Shown piece by piece: positions 42,189 to 50,366 of a DNA stretch of 64,000 nucleotides. This DNA comes from Actinoplanes cyaneus (lineage in GTDB: Bacteria > Actinomycetota > Actinomycetes > Mycobacteriales > Micromonosporaceae), in NCBI RefSeq assembly GCF_016862095.1, contig NZ_BOMH01000074.1, positions 38,288 through 102,287 of the forward strand, written 5' to 3'. The first letter of the stretch is position 1. Each line of letters begins with the position of its first letter. Both the position numbers and the translations under genes were made by a program. The notes under the pieces are model-generated. The model was not told where the DNA came from. It made no database searches and saw nothing but the letters and a program-made list of their open reading frames with translations.

Positions 42189-42791
42189 ATGGCGAAGCTC
42201 GTCTCCACCCTGTTCATCTCGGCCGACGGGGTCGCCGAGATCGATCCTGAGTGGCACTTTCCGTACTTCGACGAGAACATGGGCCGCGCCGTCACCGAGG
42301 ACTACGAGACCGGCAACGTGCTGCTGATCGGCCGGGAGACCTACGACAGCTTCGCCGGGGCGTGGCCCGATCGGGAGGCCGGCGGTGAGGAGGACGCGCC
42401 GTTCGCCAAGCAGCTCGGTGACACACGCAAGGTCGTGGTCTCGCGGCAGCCGCTGCAGTTCACCTGGCGCAACTCGGAGCTGCTGCAGGGTGACCTGGTC
42501 GAGGCGGTGACCACGCTGAAGGCCGATCCGGGGGTCACCGGGGTGCTGGTCCCCGGGTCGATCTCGATCGTGCAGCAGCTGCTGGCGGCCGGGCTGGTCG
42601 ACGAGTTGCGGCTGCTGGTGCATCCGGTCGCGGCGCGCAAGGGGCGGCGGCTGTTCGACGACGGTGACCGGGCCTACCACCTGCGGGTGGTGTCGACCGA
42701 GGCGTTCCCGACCGGGGTGCTGCGGGTGATCTACGCGCCCGGTGCGGCGCCGGCCGCGGCCGGCTATGAGGAGACGAAGGGTCAGGTCTGA
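42189..42791 (+). CDS. RibD C-terminal/dihydrofolate reductase-like protein
   Basis: Reductase of 200 aa in the RibD-C/DHFR-like superfamily. LVSTLFISADGVAE opens the fold, GNVLLIGRETYDSF and GVLVPGSISIVQQLLAAGLVDEL (ends GVLVPGS and LVDEL) form the NADPH site. It follows the aminotransferase after 12 bp and may be co-transcribed. Members are usually uncharacterised. Its last 15 bases are the start of a 50-bp tandem duplication. Confidence 0.88.
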   Translation: MAKLVSTLFISADGVAEIDPEWHFPYFDENMGRAVTEDYETGNVLLIGRETYDSFAGAWPDREAGGEEDAPFAKQLGDTRKVVVSRQPLQFTWRNSELLQGDLVEAVTTLKADPGVTGVLVPGSISIVQQLLAAGLVDELRLLVHPVAARKGRRLFDDGDRAYHLRVVSTEAFPTGVLRVIYAPGAAPAAAGYEETKGQV

Positions 42792-42876
42792 GCCGGCTCG
42801 CCCGGTTGGCGGGGCCACAACCGTGCAAGGGTCAGATTTAAGTCGGCTTGCCCGGTTGGCGGGGCCACGACCATGG
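42777..42876. repeat. 50-bp tandem duplication over the end of the RibD-like gene
   Basis: Copies 42777-42826 and 42827-42876 agree at 42 of 50 positions. Seven of the eight differences are transitions. The first copy includes the gene's stop codon; the second lies in non-coding DNA. Confidence 0.8.
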
Positions 42877-42905
42877 CCGGGGCGGCCCCGCCGGGCGGGC
42901 GCGCA

Positions 42906-43931
42906 TCAGGCGGCGACGGCGAGACGCTCGCCCCGGACGTCGGTGACGCTCAGCCGGGAGGCCATGGTGCTGCGGGCGGCGATCTGCGCGGCGTAGGCGG
43001 CCCGGCGCCGGGTCACGCAGCCGTCCTTGGCGACCGGGCCGGCGACCTGCTCCATGTGCGTGGTCAGGCCGTCGCGCAGCAGGGCCAGGGCCTCGGTGCG
43101 CAACTGCGAAACGCGTGACTCGGTGACGCCGAGCTCGGCGGCAACCTCGGAGAGCGGACGCTCCTGCAGGAAGGAGGCCTCCACGACGAACCGCAGCCGC
43201 TCCGGCAGGACGGTGACCGCGTCGTGCAGGTAGCCGAGGCGCTCGCGATGCAGCAGCAGCTCCTCCGGGTTCATCGACGACTCGGTGACCATGTCCTCGG
43301 CGGCGCCGGCGGTGAAGCCCTGCAGCGACAGGACGGCGGCGCGCTGCACGTCGTCGTCGACGCTGGACAGCTCGCCGACGGCGACACCGAGCAGCTCGGC
43401 GAGCTCCTCGACGGTCGGGGTGCGGCCGAGCTGGCGGGTCAGCTCCTCGCGGGCGACGTCGGCGCGGCGGGCCCGGGCGCGGACCGAGCGGCTGGCCCAG
43501 TCCATGCTGCGCAGCTCGTCGAGCAGGGTGCCACGGACGCGGACGGCGGCGAACCGGCCGAACGGGATGCCGCGCGACTCGTCGAAGGCCTGCGCGGCGG
43601 TGACCAGGGCGGCGTATCCGGCCGACGCCAGGTCGTCACGGTGCACGTGCGGCGGCACCTTGAACAGCATCTCGCGGACCATGTGACCGACCAGGGCCAT
43701 GTTGTCGCGGATCAGCTGCTCCTGCTCGCGGGTGACCGAGCGGGCGCCGGGCTTGGCCGCGGCCACGATGCCGGCCTCGGCGGCAGCCACGGCGGCGGGC
43801 TTGGTGGCGGTCACGGTGGCGGTCGCGACCGGCTCGGCGGCGAGCTTCGTGGTGGCCATGACGAGCTTGGTGGCGGGCGAGGCGGCGCGGGTGACGGACG
43901 TGGCGGCGGTCTGCTGAGCGGTCGCGGTCAT
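42906..43931 (-). CDS. FliA/WhiG-type alternative sigma factor
   Basis: Sigma-70 family factor of 341 aa. Region 2 (HVHRDDLASAGYAALVTAAQ, then FDESRGIPFGRFAAVRVRG and LLDELRSMDW) is of the sigma-28/WhiG kind; region 3 and region 4 (PLSEVAAELGVTESRVSQLR) follow. An Ala/Thr-rich tail of about 65 residues precedes region 2 and about 50 residues follow region 4, both unusual for FliA. Actinoplanes-type bacteria make flagellate spores, so a role in sporulation or motility is plausible. A hairpin pairs across its ribosome site. No flagellar gene is in the window. Confidence 0.88.
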   Translation of the reverse strand: MTATAQQTAATSVTRAASPATKLVMATTKLAAEPVATATVTATKPAAVAAAEAGIVAAAKPGARSVTREQEQLIRDNMALVGHMVREMLFKVPPHVHRDDLASAGYAALVTAAQAFDESRGIPFGRFAAVRVRGTLLDELRSMDWASRSVRARARRADVAREELTRQLGRTPTVEELAELLGVAVGELSSVDDDVQRAAVLSLQGFTAGAAEDMVTESSMNPEELLLHRERLGYLHDAVTVLPERLRFVVEASFLQERPLSEVAAELGVTESRVSQLRTEALALLRDGLTTHMEQVAGPVAKDGCVTRRRAAYAAQIAARSTMASRLSVTDVRGERLAVAA

Positions 43932-43935
43932 TTCG

Positions 43936-43967
43936 GTTCCCCCCGTGGTGTCGGTTGCAGGGGGAAC
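43936..43967 (-). promoter_or_regulatory. Hairpin sequestering the sigma-factor ribosome site
   Basis: On the minus strand, arms GTTCCCCC and GGGGGAAC pair around a 16-nt loop. The second arm is part of the GGGGGAACC ribosome site, six bases before the ATG. It could switch translation. Confidence 0.5.
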
Positions 43968-44146
43968 TTTTCGCGGCTACGGGTGCAGCGGATGGGCACT
44001 CTTGGTTGCCGCTCGGTTGCACTGCGAATTTCTTCTCAAGTCCGGCGGATGCCCTCATACCAGAATCACGACCCGGCCGTCCCGGCTTTGCACCCGCCCG
44101 AGACGCGCCCTCTCCGCGGCCCGTTCGGCGAGCGGGCCGTGAGGTT

Positions 44147-44203
44147 CCGGCTGGTGCTCATGGGCGTTATGAGGAACGAATAACGCCCATGAGCACCAGC
44201 CGG
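44147..44203. repeat. Dispersed intergenic hairpin, copy 5 (perfect)
   Basis: The 24-nt arms at 44147-44170 and 44180-44203 are perfect complements, opening CCGGCTGGTGCTCATGGGCG, with a 9-nt loop. No T-run follows on either strand. Confidence 0.9.
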
Positions 44204-44350
44204 GGGGCCGCAGCGCGCCGCTGGCCAAGCCACGCGCCCACGCCGCGTCCGGACACCGGACGAGCAGTCGGATGAGCAACCGGACGGCCGGCGAAGCTCG
44301 GCGCGGCGGCGGTCAGGGCCGCCGAGGCCGGGCAAGCTGAGCGTGGCGGT

Positions 44351-44436
44351 GGTCGGGCGGGCTGACCAGAGCGGGCGCGGTGGTCGTGGCGCTGGTCGGG
44401 CGGGCTGACCGGACTGGGCGCGGTGGGCGTGGCGAA
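44351..44436. repeat. 43-bp tandem repeat
   Basis: Two units, 44351-44393 and 44394-44436, both open GGTCGGGCGGGCTGACC and differ at only a few positions. They lie in the non-coding gap before the end of the MerR gene. Confidence 0.7.
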
Positions 44437-44512
44437 GCTGAGGTGCGGGGCGTCGTGGCGGCGGCATGGCGAAACGCGCGGGCGGGACTGCGGGGTGGAC
44501 CGGGGGCAGGGG

Positions 44513-45508
44513 TCAGCCGGCGGGCGGGGTGCGGGCGGCGGCGAAGGCGGCGATCGCGGCGACCGTGCGGTCGGCGTCGCGGGACAGGTGGTGCAGGGTG
44601 TCGCGGGTGACGGCGGGCGGCAGCTCGGCGAGGGCCTGTGCCAGACGGATCCGTACCGCCGGGGACGCGGCCGGCGCGGACAGTTCCGCGAGCAGGGCGT
44701 TCAGGATCGGATCGGCGCCGGCAGGTTGCTGGGCGAGTGCTCCGAGCAGTTCGGAGGCTTCGACGTCGTTCACGCCGTCGACGATCATGGCGACGAGGGC
44801 GGGCAGGGCCGTGATCACGCCGCGCCGGCCGAGGGCGAGCGCGGCGGGCCCGCGAACCTCGGGGGCGGGGTCGTCGAGGGCGCCGGTGAGCAGGGTGGTC
44901 GCGTCGTCGTCGGGGATGGCCGCGAGGGCCAGGACGGCCCGCCGCCGGATCTGCGGGTCCGGCGCGTCGAGGCCGGCCGCGACCGCGTCGACCCCGGCGG
45001 TGCCGGCCCGGGTCAGGGCCCATCGCAGCGCGCCGGCGACGTTCGGATCGGATTCGGTCAGGACCGCCCCGGCGAGAACGTCGACGGGCATCGTGTCGGT
45101 CAGCACGCTCTGCTGGCGGCGGGCCGCGTCCGGCGAGTTCAGACCGTGCAGCAGCGCGACGATGCGCAGCACGCCCTGCCAGCCGTCCGGGGCCGACGCG
45201 TCGACCGCGCGGAGCCGGTCGAGGAGTTCCTGCTCCTGGCGCAGCCGGTCCTCGGTGCGGCGGATCAGGTCGGCGACCAGGTCGGCCGGCGCGAACGCCG
45301 GATCGTCCAGGGCCTGCTGGACCTGGCGCAGTGACAGGCCCAGCGAGCGCAGGCTCTCCACGTGGAAGATCCGGCGGATGTCGGCGGCGGCGTACTCGCG
45401 GTAGTTGCCGACGGTCCGGCCGGTGGGGCGGACCAGGCCGAGCGTGTCGTAGTGGCGCAGCATCCGGGTGCTGACCCCGGAGCGCCGCGCCACCTCACCG
45501 ATCAGCAC
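44513..45508 (-). CDS. MerR-family regulator fused to HEAT-type repeats
   Basis: Protein of 331 aa: a MerR winged HTH at 1-70 (MLIGEVARRSGVSTRMLRHY, then GLVRPTGRTVGNYREYAAAD), a dimer helix to about 115, then HEAT-like helical repeats over 120-325 (DPNVAGALRWALTRAG, DPQIRRRAVLALAAI, DPAPEVRGPAALALGRRG). MerR proteins usually carry a short metal or drug site; a HEAT tail implies a protein or large-ligand partner. It overlaps the HEAT-only gene upstream by 7 bp. Confidence 0.88.
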   Translation of the reverse strand: MLIGEVARRSGVSTRMLRHYDTLGLVRPTGRTVGNYREYAAADIRRIFHVESLRSLGLSLRQVQQALDDPAFAPADLVADLIRRTEDRLRQEQELLDRLRAVDASAPDGWQGVLRIVALLHGLNSPDAARRQQSVLTDTMPVDVLAGAVLTESDPNVAGALRWALTRAGTAGVDAVAAGLDAPDPQIRRRAVLALAAIPDDDATTLLTGALDDPAPEVRGPAALALGRRGVITALPALVAMIVDGVNDVEASELLGALAQQPAGADPILNALLAELSAPAASPAVRIRLAQALAELPPAVTRDTLHHLSRDADRTVAAIAAFAAARTPPAG

Positions 45509-46149
45509 ACGGTCTCCCCCGCGCGTTGCGGGCCGAGCGCCACGATCCGGATCGCCTCGTCGACGGCGAGGTCGAACCCGGCGTCCGGGTCGTGCAGCAG
45601 CTGCAGGGTGGCGCGCGCGTGGGCCCGTACCGCCGGATCGTCGCTGGTCAGAGCCGGCTGCAGGGCCGGTTCGGTGACGTCGCCGAGCATGATCATCGCC
45701 CGGCTCAGGCTGCGCTGCACCCCGCGGTCACCCCGGCCGAGCTCCGCGGTCAGCTCGGTGGCCAGGCCCTGCCGGTGCTCGTCGGGGACGAGCGCCGCGG
45801 CGGTACGCCAGGAGGCCCGGGCCACCTCGTCGTCGGCGTCGTGCAGCAGCGCCGCGGTGATCGCCGGCCACACCGACCGGTCGCCGATCTTGGAGAGGGT
45901 GTGCAGTGCCTGGCTGCGGGCCTGCGCGTGCGCGGAGCCCAGTTCGGCGCGCAGCCGCGGCACGGTCAGCTCGGCGGGGAGCCGGGTCAGCGCCCAGGTG
46001 AGCATGTCGCGCACGAAGAAGTCCGGTTCGACGGCGCACCGGGTGACGAGGGCGTCGAGCAGGGCCGGGTCGGGGCGGGTGCCGGCTGCCATCGCCGCCT
46101 GCAGCCGGGTTTGCGGGTTTCCCGCGTTCAACGCCATGATCAAGTCCAT
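45502..46149 (-). CDS. HEAT-repeat protein co-encoded with the MerR regulator
   Basis: Protein of 215 aa built of HEAT repeats (NPQTRLQAAMAAGTRP, AHAQARSQALHTLSKIG, DDEVARASWRTAAALV, DPAVRAHARATLQLL). ATG 46149 is chosen because GGAGGTGG precedes it. It overlaps the MerR-HEAT gene and lies under a MerR-type operator. It probably binds the regulator's repeat tail or the same ligand; that is inference. Confidence 0.85.
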   Translation of the reverse strand: MDLIMALNAGNPQTRLQAAMAAGTRPDPALLDALVTRCAVEPDFFVRDMLTWALTRLPAELTVPRLRAELGSAHAQARSQALHTLSKIGDRSVWPAITAALLHDADDEVARASWRTAAALVPDEHRQGLATELTAELGRGDRGVQRSLSRAMIMLGDVTEPALQPALTSDDPAVRAHARATLQLLHDPDAGFDLAVDEAIRIVALGPQRAGETVC

Positions 46150-46177
46150 GGGGACCACCTCCGGCACCCAGTCAAGA

Positions 46178-46202
46178 CCTTGTCACTGTGTCAACCTCAA
46201 GG
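46178..46202. promoter_or_regulatory. MerR-type operator of the HEAT/MerR operon
   Basis: A 25-bp inverted repeat with outer arms CCTTG/CAAGG and an inner TTGTCAC/GTGTCAA pair (6 of 7) lies 28 bp upstream of the HEAT gene start. The layout fits a MerR box between promoter elements. Confidence 0.65.
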
Positions 46203-46206
46203 GGTT

Positions 46207-46818
46207 TCAGCCGAGCAGCCAGCCGTTGTCGACGGCGAGGCGGACCGCTTCGGCGCGGGTGCGCGCCCCGGTCTTGCCGATCGCCGACGACAGGTGGTTG
46301 CGGACCGTCCCGTCGGACAGGCGCAGCTCCCGCGCGATGTCGGCGACGGTCCCGCCGTCGCGGGCGGCGCGCAGCACGTCGGATTCGCGGTCGGTCAGCG
46401 GCGAGTCGCCGTGCGCGAGGCTCTGCGCCGCGAGAGCCGGGTCGAGCACGCGCAGGCCCTGGTGGACGCGGCGGACCGCGTCGGCGAGCTGCCGGGCCGG
46501 GGTGTCCTTGACGACGAACCCGGACGCGCCGGCCGCCATCGCCTGGCGCAGGTAGCCGGCCCGGCCGAACGTGGTGACCATCAGCACCCGGCAGGAGGGC
46601 ATCGCCTCGTGCAGCAGGCGGGCCGCGCTGATCCCGTCCAGGCCGGGCATCTGCACGTCGAGCAGGGCGACGTCGACGTCGTGGGCGAGGGCGGCGTCGA
46701 CGACCTCGTCGCCGCGGCCGACCTCGGTGACGACCTTGATGTCGGGTTCCAGGTCGAGCAGGGCGGCCATCGCGCCGCGGACCAGGGCCTGGTCGTCGGC
46801 GAGCAACAACTTGATCAT
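46207..46818 (-). CDS. NarL/LuxR-family response regulator
   Basis: Response regulator, 203 aa: receiver with D8/D9, phosphoacceptor in VALLDVQMPG and Lys in FVVKDTP, then the LuxR HTH (LTDRESDVLRAARDGG, LRLSDGTVRNHLSSAIGKTG). It starts in the stop codon of the sensor kinase (ATGA) and ends the four-gene operon with the ABC transporter. It probably activates that operon. Confidence 0.93.
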   Translation of the reverse strand: MIKLLLADDQALVRGAMAALLDLEPDIKVVTEVGRGDEVVDAALAHDVDVALLDVQMPGLDGISAARLLHEAMPSCRVLMVTTFGRAGYLRQAMAAGASGFVVKDTPARQLADAVRRVHQGLRVLDPALAAQSLAHGDSPLTDRESDVLRAARDGGTVADIARELRLSDGTVRNHLSSAIGKTGARTRAEAVRLAVDNGWLLG

Positions 46819-47939
46819 GAGGGGATCTCCACTCGTACTCGGAAGCCGGGCCGGTCCCCGCGTTGCCCGCAGGTCAGGTGCGCGCCCAGCTCGTCGGCGC
46901 GCCGGCGCAGGCCGGCCAGGCCCTGACCGGGGGTGGTGGCGGTGGTGGCGCCCGGCCCGTCGTCGACGATCTCGACACTGGTGGGGCTCAGCCGGACCTC
47001 GGCGTGCCGGGCCCGGCTGTGCCGGACGATGTTGGTGACCGCCTCACGGATCGTCCAGGCGAACAGCTCCCGGTGGCGGGTCGGCACGTCGTCGGCCGCG
47101 CCGGGCAGGTCGGCCTCGACGTTCGCGGCGGCCAGAGCGGCCTTCGCGGCGGCGATCTCCCCGGGCAGGGAGATGCCGCGCATACCCATCGCGGTCGCCC
47201 GCACGTCGGCCAGCGCGTCGCGGGACAGCGTTTCCAGGTCGGCGAGTTCGGCGCGGGTCCGGGCGAGGTCGACGTCCAGCAGGCGCTGGGCGAGCTCGGC
47301 CTTGACCGCGATCACGGTCAGCGAGTGCCCGAGGATGTCGTGCAGCTCCGCGGCGATGCGGGAGCGTTCACCGGCGACGGCCAGCTCGGCCAGCTCGTGC
47401 TGCGCCTGGATCAGCCGGGACTGCCGTTCCAGGGCCAGGCGCATCCCCCAGGTCGCGGCCGCGCCCAGCACCACGGCCAGGGCGTACCCCTGGCTGACGG
47501 CGTGCCAGCCGGGCACGGAGCGGATGGCGATCTCGACGGTCAGGGCGACGACGACCGCGACGGCCAGGCCCTGCTCCAGGCGCAGGCCCATCACCGCGGT
47601 CGCACTGATGTAGACCGCGCAGGTCAGCACCGACGAACCGGCCGCCGGAAGCTGCAGCAGCGCGAGCCCGGCCAGCAGGGCCAGGCCGAGCCAGATCGGC
47701 AGGGTGTGCTGCGGGTACGGCAGGTCGCGCCGGACGCGGCGCATCGTGCCGACGATCCACACGTAGGTCAGGGCGAACAGGGCGAGCGCGGCCAGGCCCA
47801 CGTCGCGCCACATGCCGTGCGGCGCGTCGAGCAGGGCATCGAGGTTCTCGCCGAGATAGAACAGCCAGATCGCGGCGAACGCCCAGCCGGCACGGAAACC
47901 GCGGCGGCCGGGCATCTCGGTGGGCGGTACTGACATCAT
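46815..47939 (-). CDS. Sensor histidine kinase (DesK-like)
   Basis: Kinase of 374 aa with about five or six N-terminal membrane helices, then HisKA_3 with the phospho-accepting His in RSRIAAELHDILGHSL, and an HATPase domain with NIVRHS and IVDDGPGA. The start is ATG 47939 or the next ATG 47936. It has no extracytoplasmic sensing domain, so it may sense the membrane or the adjacent transporter, as DesK/BceS-type kinases do. It overlaps the regulator gene. Confidence 0.92.
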   Translation of the reverse strand: MMSVPPTEMPGRRGFRAGWAFAAIWLFYLGENLDALLDAPHGMWRDVGLAALALFALTYVWIVGTMRRVRRDLPYPQHTLPIWLGLALLAGLALLQLPAAGSSVLTCAVYISATAVMGLRLEQGLAVAVVVALTVEIAIRSVPGWHAVSQGYALAVVLGAAATWGMRLALERQSRLIQAQHELAELAVAGERSRIAAELHDILGHSLTVIAVKAELAQRLLDVDLARTRAELADLETLSRDALADVRATAMGMRGISLPGEIAAAKAALAAANVEADLPGAADDVPTRHRELFAWTIREAVTNIVRHSRARHAEVRLSPTSVEIVDDGPGATTATTPGQGLAGLRRRADELGAHLTCGQRGDRPGFRVRVEIPS

Positions 47940-47959
47940 GAGCGAACCGTACCGGGGGC

Positions 47960-48739
47960 TCAGACGCGGGCGGTGTCGCGGCGGAACCGCCACATCGCGC
48001 CGAACGCGAACACCAGGGTCCAGACGACCACGTTGAGCACGGCCTGCCACAGGTGCCCGGACTGGGTCACCGGGTAGCGGGCGAGCTCTCCCACGCCGTA
48101 CACCGGAGTGAATTTCGCGATCGTGGCGAAGGTGTGCCCGAGCGTGTCGAGCGGCACGAACAGGCCGCCGGCGAAGGACAGGATTCCCAGGGCCGGGCCG
48201 AGGATCTGCATCACGTTCTCGCTCGGCAGCAGGTAGCCCATGAACAGGCCGAACGCGGCGAACACCAGGGCGCACACCCAGGCGAGCACGGCGCAGGCGA
48301 TCCACTCGCCGACCGGCAGGTCCGCGCCGAAGAACGCGCCGACGACGTTGACGACCACCACCGACACCAAACCGATGATCATCGCGAGGGTGAGCTTGAT
48401 CGCGACGTACGCGGCCGGTTTGAGCGGGGTCAGCCGCAGTTGCCGGCTCCACCCGGCGGCCCGCTCGATCGACACCATCGCCCCGCCCGAGGTGGTGGCC
48501 AGCATCGCGCCGTAGACGGCCATGCTGATCAGCACGTACGCGGTGGCGTTGCCGTCGCCGATCCGTTCGGTGCGGTAGTCGCCGCTGGTGCCGAAGATCA
48601 GGAAGAACGCGGGCGGCATGACGATGCTGAAGATGACGGTCCGTTTGTTGCGGACCAGCCGGCGCAGTTCCAGGGCGATCATGCCGAGGGTGAAACCGCC
48701 GAACTTCGGCAGGCGGCGCTCGATCGTGGTGGCGGTCAT
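47960..48739 (-). CDS. ABC-2-type transporter permease
   Basis: Membrane permease of 259 aa, ABC2_membrane type, about six helices (FSIVMPPAFFLIFG, VVVVNVVGAFFGADLPVG, FGLFMGYLLPSENVMQ). It overlaps the ATPase gene by 4 bp. With that ATPase it exports a drug, lipid or peptide; the substrate is unknown. Confidence 0.92.
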   Translation of the reverse strand: MTATTIERRLPKFGGFTLGMIALELRRLVRNKRTVIFSIVMPPAFFLIFGTSGDYRTERIGDGNATAYVLISMAVYGAMLATTSGGAMVSIERAAGWSRQLRLTPLKPAAYVAIKLTLAMIIGLVSVVVVNVVGAFFGADLPVGEWIACAVLAWVCALVFAAFGLFMGYLLPSENVMQILGPALGILSFAGGLFVPLDTLGHTFATIAKFTPVYGVGELARYPVTQSGHLWQAVLNVVVWTLVFAFGAMWRFRRDTARV

Positions 48740-49674
48740 GCCGGGGTCTCCTCGTCGGCGGTCAGCGTCAGGAACGCGTCCTCCAGGTTCCGGGAGGTGA
48801 TCTCCAGGTCCCGGGCGTCGGTCTGGTTCAGCAGGTAGCGGGCGATCGCGTCGGTGTCACGCCCGTGCAGGTAGAGGCTGTCGCCGCGGATCTCGGAGGT
48901 CTCCACGCCGGGGATCGCCGTCAGGTCGAGGCGCTCCGGGTCGGGCAGGGTCGCCCGGACCGTGCGGCCGGCGGCCAGGGCCTTGACCTCGCTGGCGGTG
49001 CCGTCGGCGACGATCGAACCGCGCCGCACCAGCACCACCCGGTCGGCGTAGGCGTCGGCCTCCTCCAGGTAGTGCGTGGCGAAGATGACCGTGCGGCCAC
49101 GCTCGGCGTCCTCGCGGATCGCGTCCCAGAACTCGCGGCGGCCACCGACGTCCATGCCGGTCGTCGGCTCGTCCAGGATCAGCAGTTCCGGGTCCGGCAG
49201 CAACGCCATCGCGAACCGCAGCCGCTGCTGCTGCCCGCCCGAGCACTTGCCGACCAGCCGGTCGGCGATGTCGGCGATCCCGGCCCGCTTCAACGCGACC
49301 CCGACCGCCGCGCGGGGCTTGCCGAACAGCACGGCGGTCAGCCGCACCGTCTCCTCGACCGTGTAGTCCTTGAGCAGGCCGCCGGTCTGCATGACCGCCG
49401 ACACCAGGCCGAGCGCGACCGCCTCCTGCGGTGCGCGGCCGTAGACCTGCACGGTTCCGGAGGTGGGCTGCGAGAGCCCGAGCAGCATGTCGACAGTGGT
49501 CGTCTTGCCGGCGCCGTTGGGCCCCAGCAGGGCTACCACCTCCCCGGGGCGGATGCGCAGGTCGATCCCGTTCACGGCGGTGACCGTGCCGAATCGTTTG
49601 ACCACGCCATCCAGGTTCACGGCCTGCTGCCCCGTACCGGCGGCCGCGAGATCGGTTGCAGCGGTGAGCGTCAT
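48736..49674 (-). CDS. ABC transporter ATP-binding protein
   Basis: ATPase of 312 aa: Walker A GPNGAGKTT near 51-59, signature CSGGQQQR (Cys instead of the usual Leu), Walker B LLILDEPTTGMD, then a C-terminal domain common in drug-export ATPases. It is the first gene of a four-gene operon, ATPase-permease-kinase-regulator. The promoter lies in the 173-bp gap upstream, which holds a palindrome. Confidence 0.93.
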   Translation of the reverse strand: MTLTAATDLAAAGTGQQAVNLDGVVKRFGTVTAVNGIDLRIRPGEVVALLGPNGAGKTTTVDMLLGLSQPTSGTVQVYGRAPQEAVALGLVSAVMQTGGLLKDYTVEETVRLTAVLFGKPRAAVGVALKRAGIADIADRLVGKCSGGQQQRLRFAMALLPDPELLILDEPTTGMDVGGRREFWDAIREDAERGRTVIFATHYLEEADAYADRVVLVRRGSIVADGTASEVKALAAGRTVRATLPDPERLDLTAIPGVETSEIRGDSLYLHGRDTDAIARYLLNQTDARDLEITSRNLEDAFLTLTADEETPA

Positions 49675-49700
49675 GAGAGCAATTCTTGTTTCCCGTACGT

Positions 49701-49725
49701 CGTGACGCCCCCGCTATGCGTCACG
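49701..49725. promoter_or_regulatory. Palindrome before the ABC operon
   Basis: CGTGACGC and GCGTCACG are perfect 8-bp inverts with a 9-bp gap, 27 bp upstream of the ATPase start. It is a candidate site of the NarL-type regulator encoded in the operon. Confidence 0.55.
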
Positions 49726-49847
49726 GCTCGCCCATGACATCCGTCAGCGGTGCCGGCACCCCCGCCGCGGCTGACGTCCGCCGATTCGTCAGCGGGTTGC
49801 CGGCCGATGTGCTTTGCCCGGTGGCGTGCGTCGCGCACACTGCGCGG

Positions 49848-50366
49848 ATGGAACCGACGCAGAGCGCCCTGATCGTGCCGATTCCGGAAGCCGAGCCGGT
49901 CGTGGCCGAGCTGCGCTCGCGCCTGGACCGTTCGGCATCCTGGGGGGTGCCCGCGCACATCACGGTGATCTTCCCGTTCCTGCCGCCGGAGCAGCTCACG
50001 CCGCAGGTCCTGGCCGCGGTCCGGCTGATCGCCGCGGGGGTGCCACGCTTCTTCCTGAGTCTGGACCGGGTGGGCTGGTTCGGCCAGAAGGTGCTGTGGC
50101 TGTCGCCGAACCCGGCCGAGCCGTTCCGTGAACTGACCAATCGGTTCGCGGCCCGGTTCCCGGCGGCGCAGCCGTACGGCGGGGAGTTCACCGACGTCAT
50201 CCCGCACCTGACCGTCGGGCACGACGTGCCCGGGCTGACCGAGGCGGCCGCCGAGGTGGAGGCGAGACTGCCGGTCCGGGCGCGGGTCACGTCCCTGCGG
50301 CTGATCACGGGACGGCCCGAGCCCGGCGACTCGTGGCACCCGCTGGCCGACTTCCCGCTCGGCTAG
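49848..50366 (+). CDS. 2-5 RNA ligase-like 2H phosphoesterase
   Basis: 2H-superfamily protein of 172 aa with two catalytic His-x-Thr motifs, HITVIFPF and HLTVGHD. The family cleaves or joins 2-prime,3-prime cyclic phosphodiesters on RNA. ATG 49848 gives the family length; the open frame upstream is not family-like. It is convergent with the Clp-N/HTH gene and overlaps it by 4 bp. Confidence 0.85.
   Translation: MEPTQSALIVPIPEAEPVVAELRSRLDRSASWGVPAHITVIFPFLPPEQLTPQVLAAVRLIAAGVPRFFLSLDRVGWFGQKVLWLSPNPAEPFRELTNRFAARFPAAQPYGGEFTDVIPHLTVGHDVPGLTEAAAEVEARLPVRARVTSLRLITGRPEPGDSWHPLADFPLG

Larger units (their letters stand above)
43932..44512. other. Non-coding region upstream of the sigma gene
   Basis: About 580 bp without a supported gene. 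It holds the ribosome-site hairpin (43936-43967), a perfect dispersed hairpin (44147-44203) and a 43-bp tandem repeat (44351-44436). Open frames here are shadows in GC-rich DNA. Confidence 0.6.
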
